This document shows, piece after piece, positions 1-10,725 of a DNA stretch of 64,000 bases. This DNA comes from Acanthosepion esculentum (taxonomy: Eukaryota; Mollusca; Cephalopoda; Sepiida; Sepiidae), in contig OZ038479.1 in assembly GCA_964036315.1 (NCBI GenBank), forward strand, positions 57,390,246 through 57,454,245, read 5' to 3'. Each line of letters opens with the position of its first letter. The first letter of the stretch is position 1. The position numbers were made by a program, and so were the translations under genes. Under the pieces are notes generated by a model. That model was given only the letters and a program-made list of their open reading frames with translations, was not told the DNA's origin and ran no database searches.

Positions 1-1560
1 TCAGTCACTTTCCCACCACCATAGTTTCCCCTGTATAAATATTTCCATAGAAATCATGTATAATACAATATTTATTATTTATCTTTTATGAACAAATAAA
101 TGAGAAAAGAAATCTTTTTATTCAAAATTTTTTTTTAAATTACAAAATTTGTAAACAATCTACAATGCAATATTTATTATTTACTATTTTTTAAATAACA
201 ATGAAACAAGTTTTTTTATTTATAATTTTATAAAAATGTTAATGGAACATTGCATGAAAGAAATACCTGGAAAATATGTTTTTTTTTTCAAAATTTGACA
301 AATTTGGAACTTCATGCCAGACTGTCAATAGAACGTTTTTTCACTTGACACTGTTATTATTTTAACTACCTTCACTCCTCGGTTTATTGTTTTAAGAAGC
401 AATGATTGTAATAAAACCTAAACATATGAACGTTCACAACATTCTACATTTTTTTTGTTCTTGAGAATTTACAACAAAAATATTAAACAATATTTATTAG
501 ATTGTTTATTAACAAGAATAATTTTATATTTATGACATTTATTACTTTAAATATTATTTTTAGTAGATACTCATATTTGAGTAGACACACTTTTTATTTA
601 TTAAACAGTATATTCAATTTAAATATACTGTTTAATAAATAAACAGTGTCTACTCAAATAGGAGTATCCACTAAATATAATGTTTAATAAAAATCTGTTA
701 GATTAATAAATAAAAAATCCATTATTTTTATAGAAAATTATTTACAGCATTCTAAAAACTAATACAATTAGAACTAATGCAATGCAATATTTAACATTTA
801 CAAATTTATAAAGAAATAAATATGAAAACAATTTTTTTATTAATAAATTTATAAGCATTACTAAATTATAAAAATATGTGAACCAACTATAAGGAAATTT
901 TGATTATTTACCATTTTATAAAGATTGAATTAATTGGCAATTAGCCAATGTTTTTCCAATCAATCCAATAAACAATATAATAAATATATAGTGTTTATTA
1001 TTTTTGTTGTTAATTCTCAAGAACAAAGAAAATATATGAATTTGCTTTTATATGCTTAGGTTTTATTCAAATTCTAATCATCACTTAAAAAAAAAAAATA
1101 TTGCCAAGGAGTGAAGTAGTTAAAATGATAGCAGTGTCAAAGGAAAAACCATCCTTTTGACACCCCAATTTTTATGGGCACAAAAGTCTGAATTTGTCAA
1201 AAGTTTATTTTCATAATTATTTCTTTATAAATTGCATTGTATTAGTTGGTTCACATTTTTAGAATGGTGCAAATAAAACATTAGTTTTGTAACTAAACAA
1301 TCTAATAAATAAATAGTGTATAATATTTTTGTTGCAAATTCCCAAAGAAAATGTATAAATTCACTTTCAAATGTTTGGATTTGATTAAAATTCTAATTAT
1401 GACTTTTTAAAACAATAAACATTGTTGATGGAGTGAAGGTAGTTAAAATAATATCAATGTTGAGGGAAAAAAAAAACATTCTATTGACACACCATTTTAT
1501 TGCAGGCACGAAAATTAAAAATTGCTGAAAATTGTTTCCTATAAAAATGTATTCAAAAAT
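1..1560. repeat. AT-rich cluster of inverted and direct repeats (family R1)
   Basis: This stretch is very AT-rich and built from copies of one repeat. A segment around 300-480 (tract ttaactaccttcactcc) recurs as its reverse complement around 1,060-1,160 and again around 1,375-1,520 (ggagtgaaggtagttaaaat). The two later copies are direct repeats of each other; the first is inverted. The symmetry centre is near 617. Related copies lie at 20,370-20,690 and 32,280-32,470, so this is a dispersed family. No transposase or other coding sequence was seen. A non-autonomous foldback element is a reasonable guess but unproven. Confidence 0.6.
562..672. repeat. Perfect-looking hairpin, about 50-bp arms
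   Basis: The arms 562-613 and 622-672 are near-perfect reverse complements (agtagatactcatatttgag... against ...ctcaaataggagtatccact), with a loop of only a few bases. It sits at the symmetry centre of the larger R1 inverted repeat. It could be the core of a foldback transposon. Confidence 0.75.
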
Positions 1561-1761
1561 CAGGTATGAGAATGAACAAATTAGTTGACTTGAATTTGGT
1601 ACTTTGGTGGGGGTATTTACTGCCACAGAGGAAATTATATGGTACATTACAGTCTAGTACAGTTGTCTTCAGTTCTTGTATTATTCTTTGTTACTTTAAT
1701 AATTTGCTCAGTTCCTAAAGAAAGATATTTGTGGTCGTTTAAAAAGTATGTAATAGCAAAA

Positions 1762-1842
1762 AAGTGCTTGGATGAGCCTCATTTACATAAGTGCTTGGAT
1801 GAACCTCATTTACATAAGTGCTTGGATGAGCCTCATTTACAT
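1762..1842 (+). repeat. 27-bp minisatellite, three units
   Basis: Three head-to-tail copies of a 27-bp unit beginning aagtgcttggatgagcctca, with one G/A difference in the middle unit. The unit is a multiple of three, so an open frame at 1,639-1,974 reads through it as a repeated nonapeptide (KCLDEPHLH). Nothing else in that frame looks like a protein, and I do not call it a gene. Confidence 0.85.
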
Positions 1843-1974
1843 AAGAGATGTTATGGAAATTTAGAGTGGGTGAGTTTAGAAAGAACGCTATTATGTAACA
1901 CCTTTTTAAATTTAAAAAGGATTTCTTCTAATTTGTTATTTCATACCCTCTTAAAACTACAGTTCTTTAACTAA

Positions 1975-2249
1975 AATGGAAGTGCACACTTCGACATTCA
2001 CAACTATATGATAAAAACTGACCTTAATTTCATCTGGCACTGCACACCCACTTCTGGAATACTACCCCAAAATACCAAGATCATAAAACATCCTTTCAGA
2101 CTAATTAGAAAAAGGACTTCCCAGCAGTCATTTCTGGGTGACTCACTCACTATAAAGCCAATGCAGATTTCATCCACAGGGCAGATCTCACCAGGCATTA
2201 TCTTTGATGTAATCTATTTTTTCCTAATATTCATCATCTATCCTGTGTA
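1975..2249. other. No recognised feature
   Basis: Overlapping short open frames on both strands (about 80 and 64 codons) show no domain, repeat or compositional signal that I recognise. It lies just beyond the 3' side of a LINE relic and may be decayed transposon sequence. Confidence 0.3.
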
Positions 2250-2485
2250 GAAGTACTTTTTACTTTTCCATTTGAATCTGGCAACAAGGCAGTGTTATCT
2301 ACATGAAGTTTGTCATTAATGCAACGTCTGTACATAAAAAAGAAACATCCTGACATATCCATCATATCTCACCACACTCCTCTATTTTAGTTAATTCACA
2401 CCTTATTCTCTAATCATATACAAGCCGCTGTTTAGATGTTCCCAATAAAGATTGTAGATTATCCATATATCCTTTCTGCGTGAAA
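2250..2485 (-). pseudogene. LINE reverse transcriptase fragment with a single YADD-type segment
   Basis: On the minus strand the fragment opens with an RT motif reading IIYNLYWEH (about 2,440-2,480). It continues, with frame changes and a deletion, into a diverged version of the segment that forms the 154-bp satellite: INDKLHVDNTALL aligns to INNKHDADDTVLV of the satellite. Only one copy of the segment is present. The leading 140 bp is a direct repeat of 3,836-3,965. It is therefore a second, more decayed copy of the LINE that gave rise to array S1, without amplification. The clade cannot be fixed from this much sequence. Confidence 0.6.
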
Positions 2486-2700
2486 GTGAGTGAATCTATA
2501 CCAGATTAGTTGAGAAGTTGATGTGAAAAAACAATATAATCAAGGTAGGGAATTTGGATTTTATCAGCATCCCAAAAGAAGCCCAAGCTCAATTTTCTTT
2601 AGTGGACTGCTGCAGAAATGAAAAGCATTTAATTATAATAAATTGAATTAGTATCTAGAATTGTTTTGCTCTAATCTTTAGCTTTCTAAATTGTTTGAAA
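2486..2700. other. Spacer between LINE fragment and S1, no recognised feature
   Basis: In minus-strand order this follows the last S1 monomer, which breaks off inside the LEDLP codons. I could not recognise a continuation of RT here, so this side of S1 is a rearrangement breakpoint. Confidence 0.35.
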
Positions 2701-3790
2701 GGTCCTCTAATTTTCTTAGCTCTTTTCTCTTGCTCACATCAACTATCCTCTCTACAATTACTTTTCAGTTTTTCATCTGAATCTGCCACCAAGACAGTGT
2801 CATCTGCATCATGATTGTTGTTAATGTAATGTCTGCTGAAAACAAATCCTGGCAGGTCCTCTAATTCTCTTAGTCCTTTTCTCTTGCTGACATCAACTAT
2901 CCTCTCTACAATTACTTTTCAGTTTTTCATCTGAATCTGCTACCAAGACAGTGTCATCTGCATCATGTTTGTTGTTAATGTAATGTCTGCTGATAACAAA
3001 TCCTGGCAGGTCCTCTAATTCTCTTAGTCCTTTTCTCTTGCTGACATCAACTATCCTCTCTACAATTACTTTTCAGTTTTTCATCTGAATCTGCCACCAA
3101 GACAGTGTCATCTGCATCATGTTTGTTGTTAATGTAATGTCTGCTGATAACAAATCCTGGCAGGTCCTCTAATTCTCTTAGTCCTTTTCTCTTGCTGACA
3201 TCAACTATCCTCTCTACAATTACTTTTCAGTTTTTCATCTGAATCTGCCACCAAGACAGTGTCATCTACATCATGTTTGTTGTTAATGTAATGTCTGCTG
3301 ATAACAAATCCTGGCAGGTCCTCTAATTCTCTTAGTCCTTTTCTCTTGCTGACATCACTTATCCTCTCTACAATTACTTTTCAGTTTTTCATCTGAATCT
3401 GACACCAAGACAGTGTCATCTGCATCATTTTTGTTGTTAATGTAATGTCTGCTGGTAACAAATCCTGGCAGGTCCTCTAATTCTCTTAGTCCTTTTCTCT
3501 TGCTGACATCAACTATCCTCTCTACAATTACTTTTCAGTTTTTCATCTGAATCTGCCACCAAGACAGTGTCATCTGCATCATGTTTGTTGTTAATGTAAT
3601 GTCTGCTGGTAACAAATCCTGGCAGGTCCTCTAATTCTCTTAGTCCTTTTCTCTTGTTGACATCAACTATCCTCTCTACAATTACTTTTCAATTTTTCAT
3701 CTGAATCTGCTGCAAAAACAGTGTCATCTGCATCATGTTTGTTGTTAATGTAATGTCAGCTGATAACAAATCCTGGCAGGTCCTCTAATT
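2701..3790 (-). repeat. Satellite array S1, seven 154-bp RT-derived monomers
   Basis: About 7.1 head-to-tail copies of a 154-bp unit; for example tctctacaattac recurs every 154 bp. On the minus strand each unit encodes RT residues running from LEDLPGF through INNKHDADDTVLVADSDEKL. Because 154 is not a multiple of three, adjacent units are in different frames. The right edge continues directly, in frame, into an upstream RT motif of the same LINE (3,791-3,965). Units differ from each other by a few substitutions, and from S4 mainly in the same positions. I read this as in-place tandem amplification of an RT segment inside a LINE copy. Confidence 0.9.
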
Positions 3791-3965
3791 CATTTAGAAT
3801 AGTTTTACTGTACAAATTTAATAAATCTGTTGAGGAAACACATCCTCATCACACACCTCTTTCTATTTTTGTTAATTTACACATTATTCTCTCTTCATAT
3901 ACAAACTGCTGGCTGGATGTTCCCAATAAAGATTGTGGATTATCTATGTATCCTTTCTGTATGAA
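3791..3965 (-). pseudogene. LINE reverse transcriptase fragment joined to S1
   Basis: Reading leftward on the minus strand, the frame gives KIERGV, two stops (TGA TGA), GCV, then DLLNLYSKTILNELEDLPG, which runs without a break into the first S1 monomer. RGV-x2-GC followed by LFNLY-type residues is the RT fingers/palm motif that precedes the YADD box in non-LTR retrotransposons. Further upstream (about 3,920-3,960) is the NLYWE motif in another frame. The two stops stand where RQ is usual in the family; CGA to TGA would explain the first. The fragment shows that the satellite monomer sits in its native RT context here. Confidence 0.8.
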
Positions 3966-4425
3966 ATATTTATTGTTGTGAATTTAATGAAAATTTAGGT
4001 TGGGGTGTGATAAGGCTGAACAAAATTAATAATGCATTTTCAAAATTAAAAGTCATTGCATCTCTGCCACATGCTCCGTTTTCCAAGCACCTCAGGCACT
4101 TCATCACGTGTTGCAAGAAAGAAAAAAACTAAAAACTTTCATTCAATCCATTTATTCCTTATAAGAATCTGTTCACAAAGATTGGGCTTGCGGATGCAGA
4201 AAATATTTGAAAAATTTAATGTTGGTAGTTCAGTGTTATTCAGTTTGTAAACGCATTATGCAATGTGGCAGGGCATTAAACTAAGTTGGTAAATATACAG
4301 ATTTTACTGCTATGTACCTACTAAATGACCCATGTTAGTATCCTTATACCCTTTGTATTTCTATCTTTCACACTTTCTTCTTTGACTACAAGACCCACAA
4401 AGATTAATTTCTGAGTCCAATATCT
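3966..4425. other. No recognised feature
   Basis: AT-rich sequence with one 64-codon plus-strand open frame (4,056-4,250), rich in basic residues and without a recognisable domain. I see no repeat shared with the rest of the window. Confidence 0.3.
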
Positions 4426-4620
4426 GTGGTGGCACTCACATCATACCTGCTGAGATATCCTCGTATTCACAGGAATAGAAAAAAAACATACAAAGAAATA
4501 ACACTACAATTAAAATCATATAATTTATTTCATTTTTTATACTGGTATGTGTGTATTTTACTTATATGGCTGCATGTAATAGAGGAACAAAGTTATTTCA
4601 TATCATGACAAGCAAGACCA
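4426..4620 (-). repeat. 3' LTR of the collapsed element
   Basis: Shares cactcacatcatacc, ttcacaggaata, catacaaagaaataacacta and ggctgcatgtaatag with 5,878-6,085 in the same order, with small indels. The exact ends are uncertain by about 10-20 bp. Confidence 0.65.
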
Positions 4621-4811
4621 GGAATGCCTATGTCAATTGATGTTCCATCATGACACAGAATATTATTGCCTGTGGCCAACAATAAACAAACAGGAGTAGG
4701 GTTAGGATGCAGTCTATAAGTGAAAGAAGCTCCTGTGTCAATAAGAAAGTAGACTTGAGATGAGCCTATAATAGTGGCAACCTTGAAAGGCTGTGAGCTA
4801 CTTGTTACCAT
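4593..4811 (-). pseudogene. Retroviral-type aspartic protease fragment
   Basis: A 72-codon minus-strand frame carries VYFLIDTGASF, the DTG active-site motif of Ty3/gypsy proteases, preceded by a hydrophobic strand. The flap and second half are not recognisable and the frame ends inside the LTR. It lies downstream of the Gag relic, the expected order. Non-functional fragment. Confidence 0.65.
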
Positions 4812-5018
4812 AGCAACTCATGCTATTAGTTTTCTGATACCCTTCATTTTTGGGTTCTGGTGGAGTATATCTAATGGGGGAAGATGTTCTTGAACTGGGA
4901 TTTATTTTGCATGATGCTTTATCAGTTCATTTACACCATGGCTTGCATGTCTTTGATTTGGAAGCAAAGTAGATATGGCCTCTACAGAATAGGGGTTTTT
5001 GGTTCATGTAATAGGGTT

Positions 5019-5590
5019 TCAGTGAATAGCGTGGGGGGGGGTCAACCCTGGGTGAGTAATTATGGCACTTGCATTGTGGACTAAGTTCGTTTTTATGACA
5101 GGAAGTATTTCTTCTGCTAGTGTACCTAGCTCAGATAGCGAGAGGATTTGTGCAGCCACTACTGCTGCTGGTGTTATAGTTAGTAGTAAAGCCTGTATGG
5201 ATTGATGCCTGACGAGTTTGTCACCAACTGCCACTTTAGACGCTGTAGAAAGTAGTTCTCTTAGATAATCTGAAGGTCTGTCAGTTATTTTTGTGTTTGA
5301 AATAAGATTAGCAAACATTTCCGGTTTTGTTCTTTCATGCATCTGAATTACTGACTCCTTGAGCACTTTGTACTTCTTTAAAGAGAGTATGGAAGTTTGT
5401 ATATAATGTCTGGAGATAGCAAATGTGAGAATCTAGTTTTGGAGCTTGTAATACTAAGCGATGTAAATTGGGCTTCCCAGATTGCAAACCAGCCATTTGA
5501 AGATGTTTGCATAAATTTGTTGATTTTAACAGCAACGTCAAGAGTGTATGTAGGGATTAGAGTGGATAATAAAGAAATGCTTACTTGATT
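5019..5590 (-). pseudogene. Gag capsid-like relic of the LTR element
   Basis: Two overlapping minus-strand frames (5,335-5,541 and 5,019-5,366) must be joined by a frameshift to read one protein. The downstream part (KPEMFANLISN, RPSDYLREL, GDKLVRHQSIQALL, SLSELGTLAEEI) has the pattern of the capsid segment of Gag in invertebrate Ty3/gypsy elements, where it assembles the retrotransposon particle. No clear zinc knuckle was found before the protease. Broken and inactive. Confidence 0.6.
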
Positions 5591-5877
5591 TGTTGTGCTC
5601 CTTCATTTGTTTTGTGGTTTTATGCTTTTTATGCTGAAGTTGTTGCTGTTTAGATTATTAGATGGTAGGTATGGTGGATGATTTCCTTCTCCAACATAGA
5701 ATGGACTATAGTTGTGGATTTTTTTTTTGTATGTCGGGAAGTAATGGTTTTTGGTTTTTCTGTGTCATTATCACTAAAAGTGTGATGGTTCTTTTGTTTT
5801 TTTTTGCATGTTGGTGTTTCCGAATGAAGTGATGACTAGGGTGGTTTTTATACACATCAGTAGTCACCAAAGGATAT

Positions 5878-6085
5878 GGGGTCACTCACATCATACCAGC
5901 AGGGGTAGCCTTATGTTCACAGGAATAAAACGCATACAAAGAAATAACACTAAAAGCATGTTAAATTATAAACTAAAATAATATAATTTTATTCAATTTT
6001 GTGTACTGTATTTTAGTTATATGTGGTATAAGGCTGCATGTAATAGAAGAAAAAAGTTACATCACCATTTGACAATCAAGGTGCT
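5878..6085 (-). repeat. 5' LTR of the collapsed element
   Basis: Direct repeat of 4,426-4,620, upstream of the Gag relic in minus-strand order. It has small insertions relative to the other LTR, so the copy is old. Confidence 0.65.
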
Positions 6086-6429
6086 GAGGAGAAGGAAATA
6101 GATGTCTTGACTCTTTGAAGGTCAGTCACAAAGAGAGTGAGTTGGGTGTTTTAAGGTGTGAAGAATCTGTTTTTCAGACAGGAAAGTTTTTCGTTGCATT
6201 CTGGGAGAACTTTTATTATTTTGATTTTATTTATTCTATTTTAAATAAAGTTTTAATGTTGTTTTATTCATGATATTTAACATTATTATTATTTTATATT
6301 TTTATTTATTAATCCCTACATATCTTTTGTTTTATTTTCATAAGTTGGTCCCCTTGGACGCTCTCCTATATGGGAATGGACAATCTTACCCAGAAGTGTT
6401 GAGTGGCCATCTTCACTCTTCTCTATTTG
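6086..6429. other. T-rich stretch, no recognised feature
   Basis: AT-rich with runs of T and ATT. I see no gene or repeat. Confidence 0.3.
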
Positions 6430-6515
6430 AGGTCATTTAATAAATTCATTTTCTATTCATATACAAGCTGTTTGAATGTTCCCAATACTGATTCTGAATT
6501 ATCTAAAGTTGATGG
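6430..6515 (-). pseudogene. Third fragment of the S1-type LINE
   Basis: On the minus strand it reads IIQNQYWEH and then NSLYMNRK, matching the IIYNLYWEH motif of the fragments at 2,250-2,485 and 3,836-3,965, and shares catatacaagctg...gaatgttcccaat with them at base level. No satellite monomer is attached here. Confidence 0.5.
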
Positions 6516-7429
6516 ATTGGTTTGTTTGTTTAACAGAATATTAATGCTTTATGGGTCATTTAATTATGTCGTCTTGTGAAAAGTAGTTTTGTAGTGGTTG
6601 AAAAGTGTTGTTGCGAAAAGGACATTCTATCACATATTGTTGCTGCTGCTGAGGATGGCTGTTTGGAGTGGCGGTCAGTGACAAGCTGGAGTTGTGGCTA
6701 ATGATGATGATGATGGCGGCTGGCTGAAACAGATATTGCACTTTGATCCTAAGCATCATGTCTGTGAATAGTCATATTTAACATGTGAATACATATATTT
6801 GTGGCACAAGGCTGAAAGGTAAGTGACAAAAGGATATCCTACTCCTAACTAGTCCAAACACACAATCCATCCGCTCTAACAATTGGTGATATCACTACAA
6901 GAACTTACCTTTCTTGACCCTATCCCATCATCAACCATAATACCATATTTTCACAGGGGGGGGGGCCTAATAAAACCCCAATGCTGATAAAGTTTCCAAA
7001 TATGTACAATTATTTTTTTTTATAAAAATATATGAAAATTTCCACATTAAATGAAAGAGGAGGGGTTGAGCCCAATAATCAAAATAAAAGAAAAATAATA
7101 CTATGTTAGTATAGACCCGTCCAACTCACAAAAATAAGAGTGGCCATTGTATTCTGCCAATAAACAGAATCAAGAAGCTCACTCACTAATGCTGGGGGAG
7201 GGATGAATACCAATTGAGAATGGGGGGCGCATGTATAAAGATGAACAAATGAGGATAAAAAACTGGGGAGGGCCATAAGAAAAAGATTATCCAGTCACTC
7301 CTATTAACTAGGAAAACAAATGAGACTAGCTCAACTAGGGTTAGGATTCACTAGGAATCCACCCCATTGTGACTCAAGGGGACTAAAACAGGAAATCAAT
7401 ATTGGCCAGATTCATACAAGCCAGGCTTG
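6516..7429. other. Low-complexity intergenic DNA
   Basis: Contains short CTG and ATG triplet runs (6,640-6,720), which produce a minus-strand frame with a short poly-Q and poly-I tract, and a run of ten G at 6,956-6,965. No recognisable gene. Confidence 0.4.
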
Positions 7430-8640
7430 CAACACTTACCTATCTTTTGCTGAAATCTGCCGAAACCAATCAGTTTCTTCACCATGAGTTGATCTCAAAA
7501 GAATCCAATTAGATCCCGATGAGAATAATGTTTATTTCATAAAATTACTTCCATTAGTGTCATCCACACCATCATTCTTGCCATGGCTAGTAGCATGAGA
7601 AACACCAACCATTTCATCCCAGAGCACAGGGTTGACACATGGTCACACCCATACACAACATCTATGGACACAAGTTGTTTGGGACCAATGTTAGCCATCA
7701 ACTCGCCAACATGGTTCCAAAACAGGTGTACCAGCAGACAATAAAAGAAGGCATGCTCAGCTGTTTTCTCTAAACCACAATACACCATGCATTTCTGCCA
7801 GGCCTGCTCTGAAGCCTCTGTCTGTGGGAGGCAGTGCATTCTGGATCAATCACTAGGTATATGATAACTCAGGGTTGTTGAGGTAATTTGCGGCTGGCAC
7901 CTAGAACCAGAAAGAAGTCTGCACACCTTGTTCTTCAGCCTGGGCAAGAAAGACTCCAGCACCAAAGTATAAAGTAGGGGTGACAGCAGACAATTCTGAT
8001 GAACTGACTGGAACAGCACAAAGACAACTGCCACAGCATTTGGGGAGTGATACAGCAGGCTAATCCACTTACAGAAGTCAGGTTGGAATCTGGCTGCCTG
8101 CAGAACAGCTGCCAGTTACTGATGGTTGGCCCTGTGAAATGCCTTGGACTGATCTAAATCATTCAGGGCAGCTCTTTCATAATCGTTTATGCCCTTTATG
8201 ATCCAAAGGATCAGATCTAGGTTCCTCTGATTTGCTTGGCCCTTCACAGAACATCTGCTCCGGTCCCAACTGAATCTCAGCAAATGTCTGTAAATACTAC
8301 ATCAGCATCTTGGCCAAAAGCCTTAACACTGTGCTTAACAGACTTACGGGCCAGGTCATCTAGTTCCTCCCCAACATTCATGTCCTTCTTTAAAAAAATT
8401 ATCATACCTCTGGAGATCCGATCAGGGACAGATGGATCCCTGATGGAACCAGATGTCAAAGATCAGCACCAACATGTGCAGCAGCTTCAAGTACAATTCA
8501 TGGGAAAGACCATCAACCCCAACTTGAATCAGCATCACCAAGCACTAAAACCGTATCTCTAAGTGATACTCATCAAAAGAGACTTTCAGGATGTCTGTTA
8601 AAGCTCAACAAAAAACAAGAGATGGTTTATTACTAGTTGG
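7430..8640 (-). pseudogene. Decayed LINE ORF2: reverse transcriptase plus C-terminal zinc-binding domain
   Basis: Reading leftward, frames broken by stops and shifts give successive RT pieces. DGLSHELYLKLL lies about 8,500-8,545, GMIIFLKKDMNVGEELDD about 8,350-8,420, ALNDLDQSKAFHRANHQ followed by a stop at 8,110-8,165, then WISLLYHSP and QNCLLSPLLYTLVLE (7,950-7,990). The last is the RQGCPLSPLLF-type motif with mutations. The YADD box itself was not found. Downstream, CMVYCG...EHAFFYC (7,730-7,800) fits the C-x2-C...H-x4-C zinc-binding domain found after RT in many LINEs (zf-RVT type). The residues are unlike the satellite-source LINE, so this is a different family. Confidence 0.75.
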
Positions 8641-9544
8641 TGACCCTCATTGCTGATTAACAAAGTCATAGTCAAGACACTATTTGTAAAGACGATGCTG
8701 ATTGGCTAAGACAGAACCAATACATTTGCATATACATGAAATAGTTGTAATACTACAAATATTAATAGTATTTTCCAGAAATGGCAGTGTCAAAAATGTT
8801 AGTCTCTGACAATGCACTAGAATTTTGTGTTCATTGTTAAAACAAATTGGAAGCTTCACTTATAAAACACCACCATATGGGTTAAAGGCATTTTCAACAA
8901 ACAGAGACACCATCTCAGTAGGTAACTATTCCTCATGCTGGTAGAATGCAAAGTCCATCTGCATTGATGGGAAGAGAAATTAGATTGCCTATAGCAATGT
9001 CCTGTTCAATATATGAAACAAATAAGATACAAAAATAAGAGGGTCAAGCGCTGAAAAAACTAATTTTATTACACAAAAGCGATATAATATGGCTATAATA
9101 GTAACAAGTGAATAGAATATATTGGTTCCTTCTGATCAAATAAGACCTAGAAGTGATGAAGAGGAGGAGAAGGAAGCTGAAAGGGAGGAAAGCATGAGTT
9201 CTTCTGATGTGGAAAGCAAACATAGTAGTAAAGAAATTATGTAGGGTAGTTCACATGAATTCGACATGGAGTTTGGAGATCAGAAGGAAGATGAGTCCAG
9301 ACATAAGTCACCAATAAAAAGAAAGAATGACACACCTTGAGAGATAAAGGTTTCGTACGATTGTTTAGAAAAGTCACAGATCTTTTCTGGGAGGGGTAGT
9401 GACAAAGGTAAAATGGACACGCCCCATTTTGCATATTACTCCTTTTCACTATTCTTTTATGCTTTGCACTTTTCTTCTCTGAATACACATTCCGCACAGT
9501 TGAATTTATGGGTCTAGTCAATATCTCTATAATAAATATAATAT
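8641..9544. other. No recognised gene
   Basis: The plus strand at 9,130-9,340 encodes an acidic, serine-rich stretch (for example SDEEEEKEAEREES) interrupted by stops, which could be the relic of a transposase or regulatory protein N-terminus. The minus strand has a 94-codon frame without known motifs. Neither is convincing as a gene. Confidence 0.3.
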
Positions 9545-9900
9545 CACCAAGACAGCACTCTCTGCATAATGTTTGTTGCTAATGTAATGTCAGCTGATAA
9601 ATAATCCTGGCAGGTCCTCTAATTCTCTTAGGCCTTTTCTCTTGCTGACATCAACTATCCTCTCTACAATTACTTTTCAGTTTTTCATCTGAATCTGCCA
9701 CCAAGACAGTGTCACCTGCATCATGTTTGTTGTTAATGTAATGTCTGCTGATAACAAATCCTGGCAGGTCCTCTAATTCTCTTAGGCCTTTTCTCTTGCT
9801 GACATCAATTATCCTCTCTAGAATTACTTTTCAGGTTTTCATCTGAATCTGCCACCAAGACAGTGCATCATGATTCTTGTTAATAAAAATCCTGGCAAGT
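9545..9900 (-). repeat. Satellite array S2, about 2.3 RT-derived monomers
   Basis: Two full and two partial copies of the 154-bp unit, with more private changes than in S4. These include a lost tcatctgc segment in the last unit and gataaataatcc in the first. Both edges cut within the unit, and no LINE motif continues on either side. It is probably an old dispersed piece of the array family. Confidence 0.85.
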
Positions 9901-10439
9901 AGTTTCAAATAACTTCACCTCAGAAAACTTAAACACAGTTTATGTGGTTAAGATTGACTAGCATATTGAGATGTCAAAGCTGCAGCACCAGAACAAAGCC
10001 AAGAGAAGTTTATAATACTGTAACTAAAGCCTTTTTAAGATTCTAGAATGTTCCTGGTTGAGGACTTTTAGCATTCCTATTCTAACATCATTCTGACAAG
10101 GAAAATTGTATTTTTTATTCCAGTGTACTAAATAACACCATGTTGCTCTTCCTCTTTTTCTGGTCTAATCCAGTAATGATCTCTACCTATTAGAAGCAGA
10201 ATTCATGGTTCGTCAAGTAGCTTGATTACATCTGCATTCATTAGCACCTTTTTTAAACAATATCATAATAACTAATTTACAGAAATTACATTGGTCATGT
10301 ATATTTTCTTTTTATTTCAATAATGTATCAATTTCCAAATCATATGTGGTTCAAAACAATCTCAACTTTTCCTACTGTTTTGCTTCTCTTCACTAATTTT
10401 CTTTGTAGTTATAATTTTAGCATCTGTAATGCTTTTGTT
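9901..10439. repeat. Intergenic DNA with one copy of a dispersed repeat (R3)
   Basis: The segment at about 10,110-10,230 (ccatgttgctcttcc ... aatgatctctacctattagaagc) matches 21,631-21,745 and 22,361-22,475. No gene is recognisable. Confidence 0.45.
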
Positions 10440-10449
10440 TCTCACAGGT

Positions 10450-10725
10450 TTCTATCTGTTGACATGGAAGAGTTCTCCAATGTGTTAATTCCACTGATGA
10501 AGCATTTTTGTTCCATTTTGACTGATTTCTATTCAGACTTTATACATCCTGGCAAAGAGCATGTTTTGTATACTCCATTTTCTTTGATCTTTGCTATATT
10601 TTGGGGTTCTGTCTGTTGCCATGGAAGAATTCTTCAGCATGTTAATTCCACTGTTGCAGCACTTTTTTGTTTCTTTATGATCGTTTCGCTCTTCAGACTT
10701 TATACATCCTGGCAAAGAGCATGTT
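10450..10725 (+). repeat. Local tandem duplication, about 165-bp spacing
   Basis: The segment catggaagagttctccaatg...gactttatacatcctggcaaagagcatg occurs twice (10,462-10,563 and 10,619-10,727) and again at 21,980-22,100 and 22,155-22,250. Successive copies are read in different frames by the 154-codon open frame that spans them, so that frame is not a conserved protein. Confidence 0.7.

Larger units (their letters stand above)
4426..6085 (-). mobile_element. Collapsed Ty3/gypsy-type LTR retrotransposon
   Basis: Two direct repeats of about 200 bp (4,426-4,620 and 5,878-6,085) flank a minus-strand Gag relic followed by an aspartic protease relic. The protease frame runs straight into the left LTR, so RT, RNase H and integrase have been deleted. 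Just inside the right LTR the minus strand reads tttggtgactactg, a plausible primer-binding site. Frameshifts and stops break all frames. It is a dead, internally deleted copy that could only have moved with proteins from another element. Confidence 0.7.

Noticed and set aside
1639..1974. 111-codon frame with a threefold nonapeptide repeat
   Set aside because: The repeat is a 27-bp minisatellite that is a multiple of three by chance; the rest has no protein-like pattern and no homologue in the window.
6956..6965. Poly-G run as a regulatory or quadruplex element
   Set aside because: A single run of ten G with no further G-tracts nearby; no support for function.
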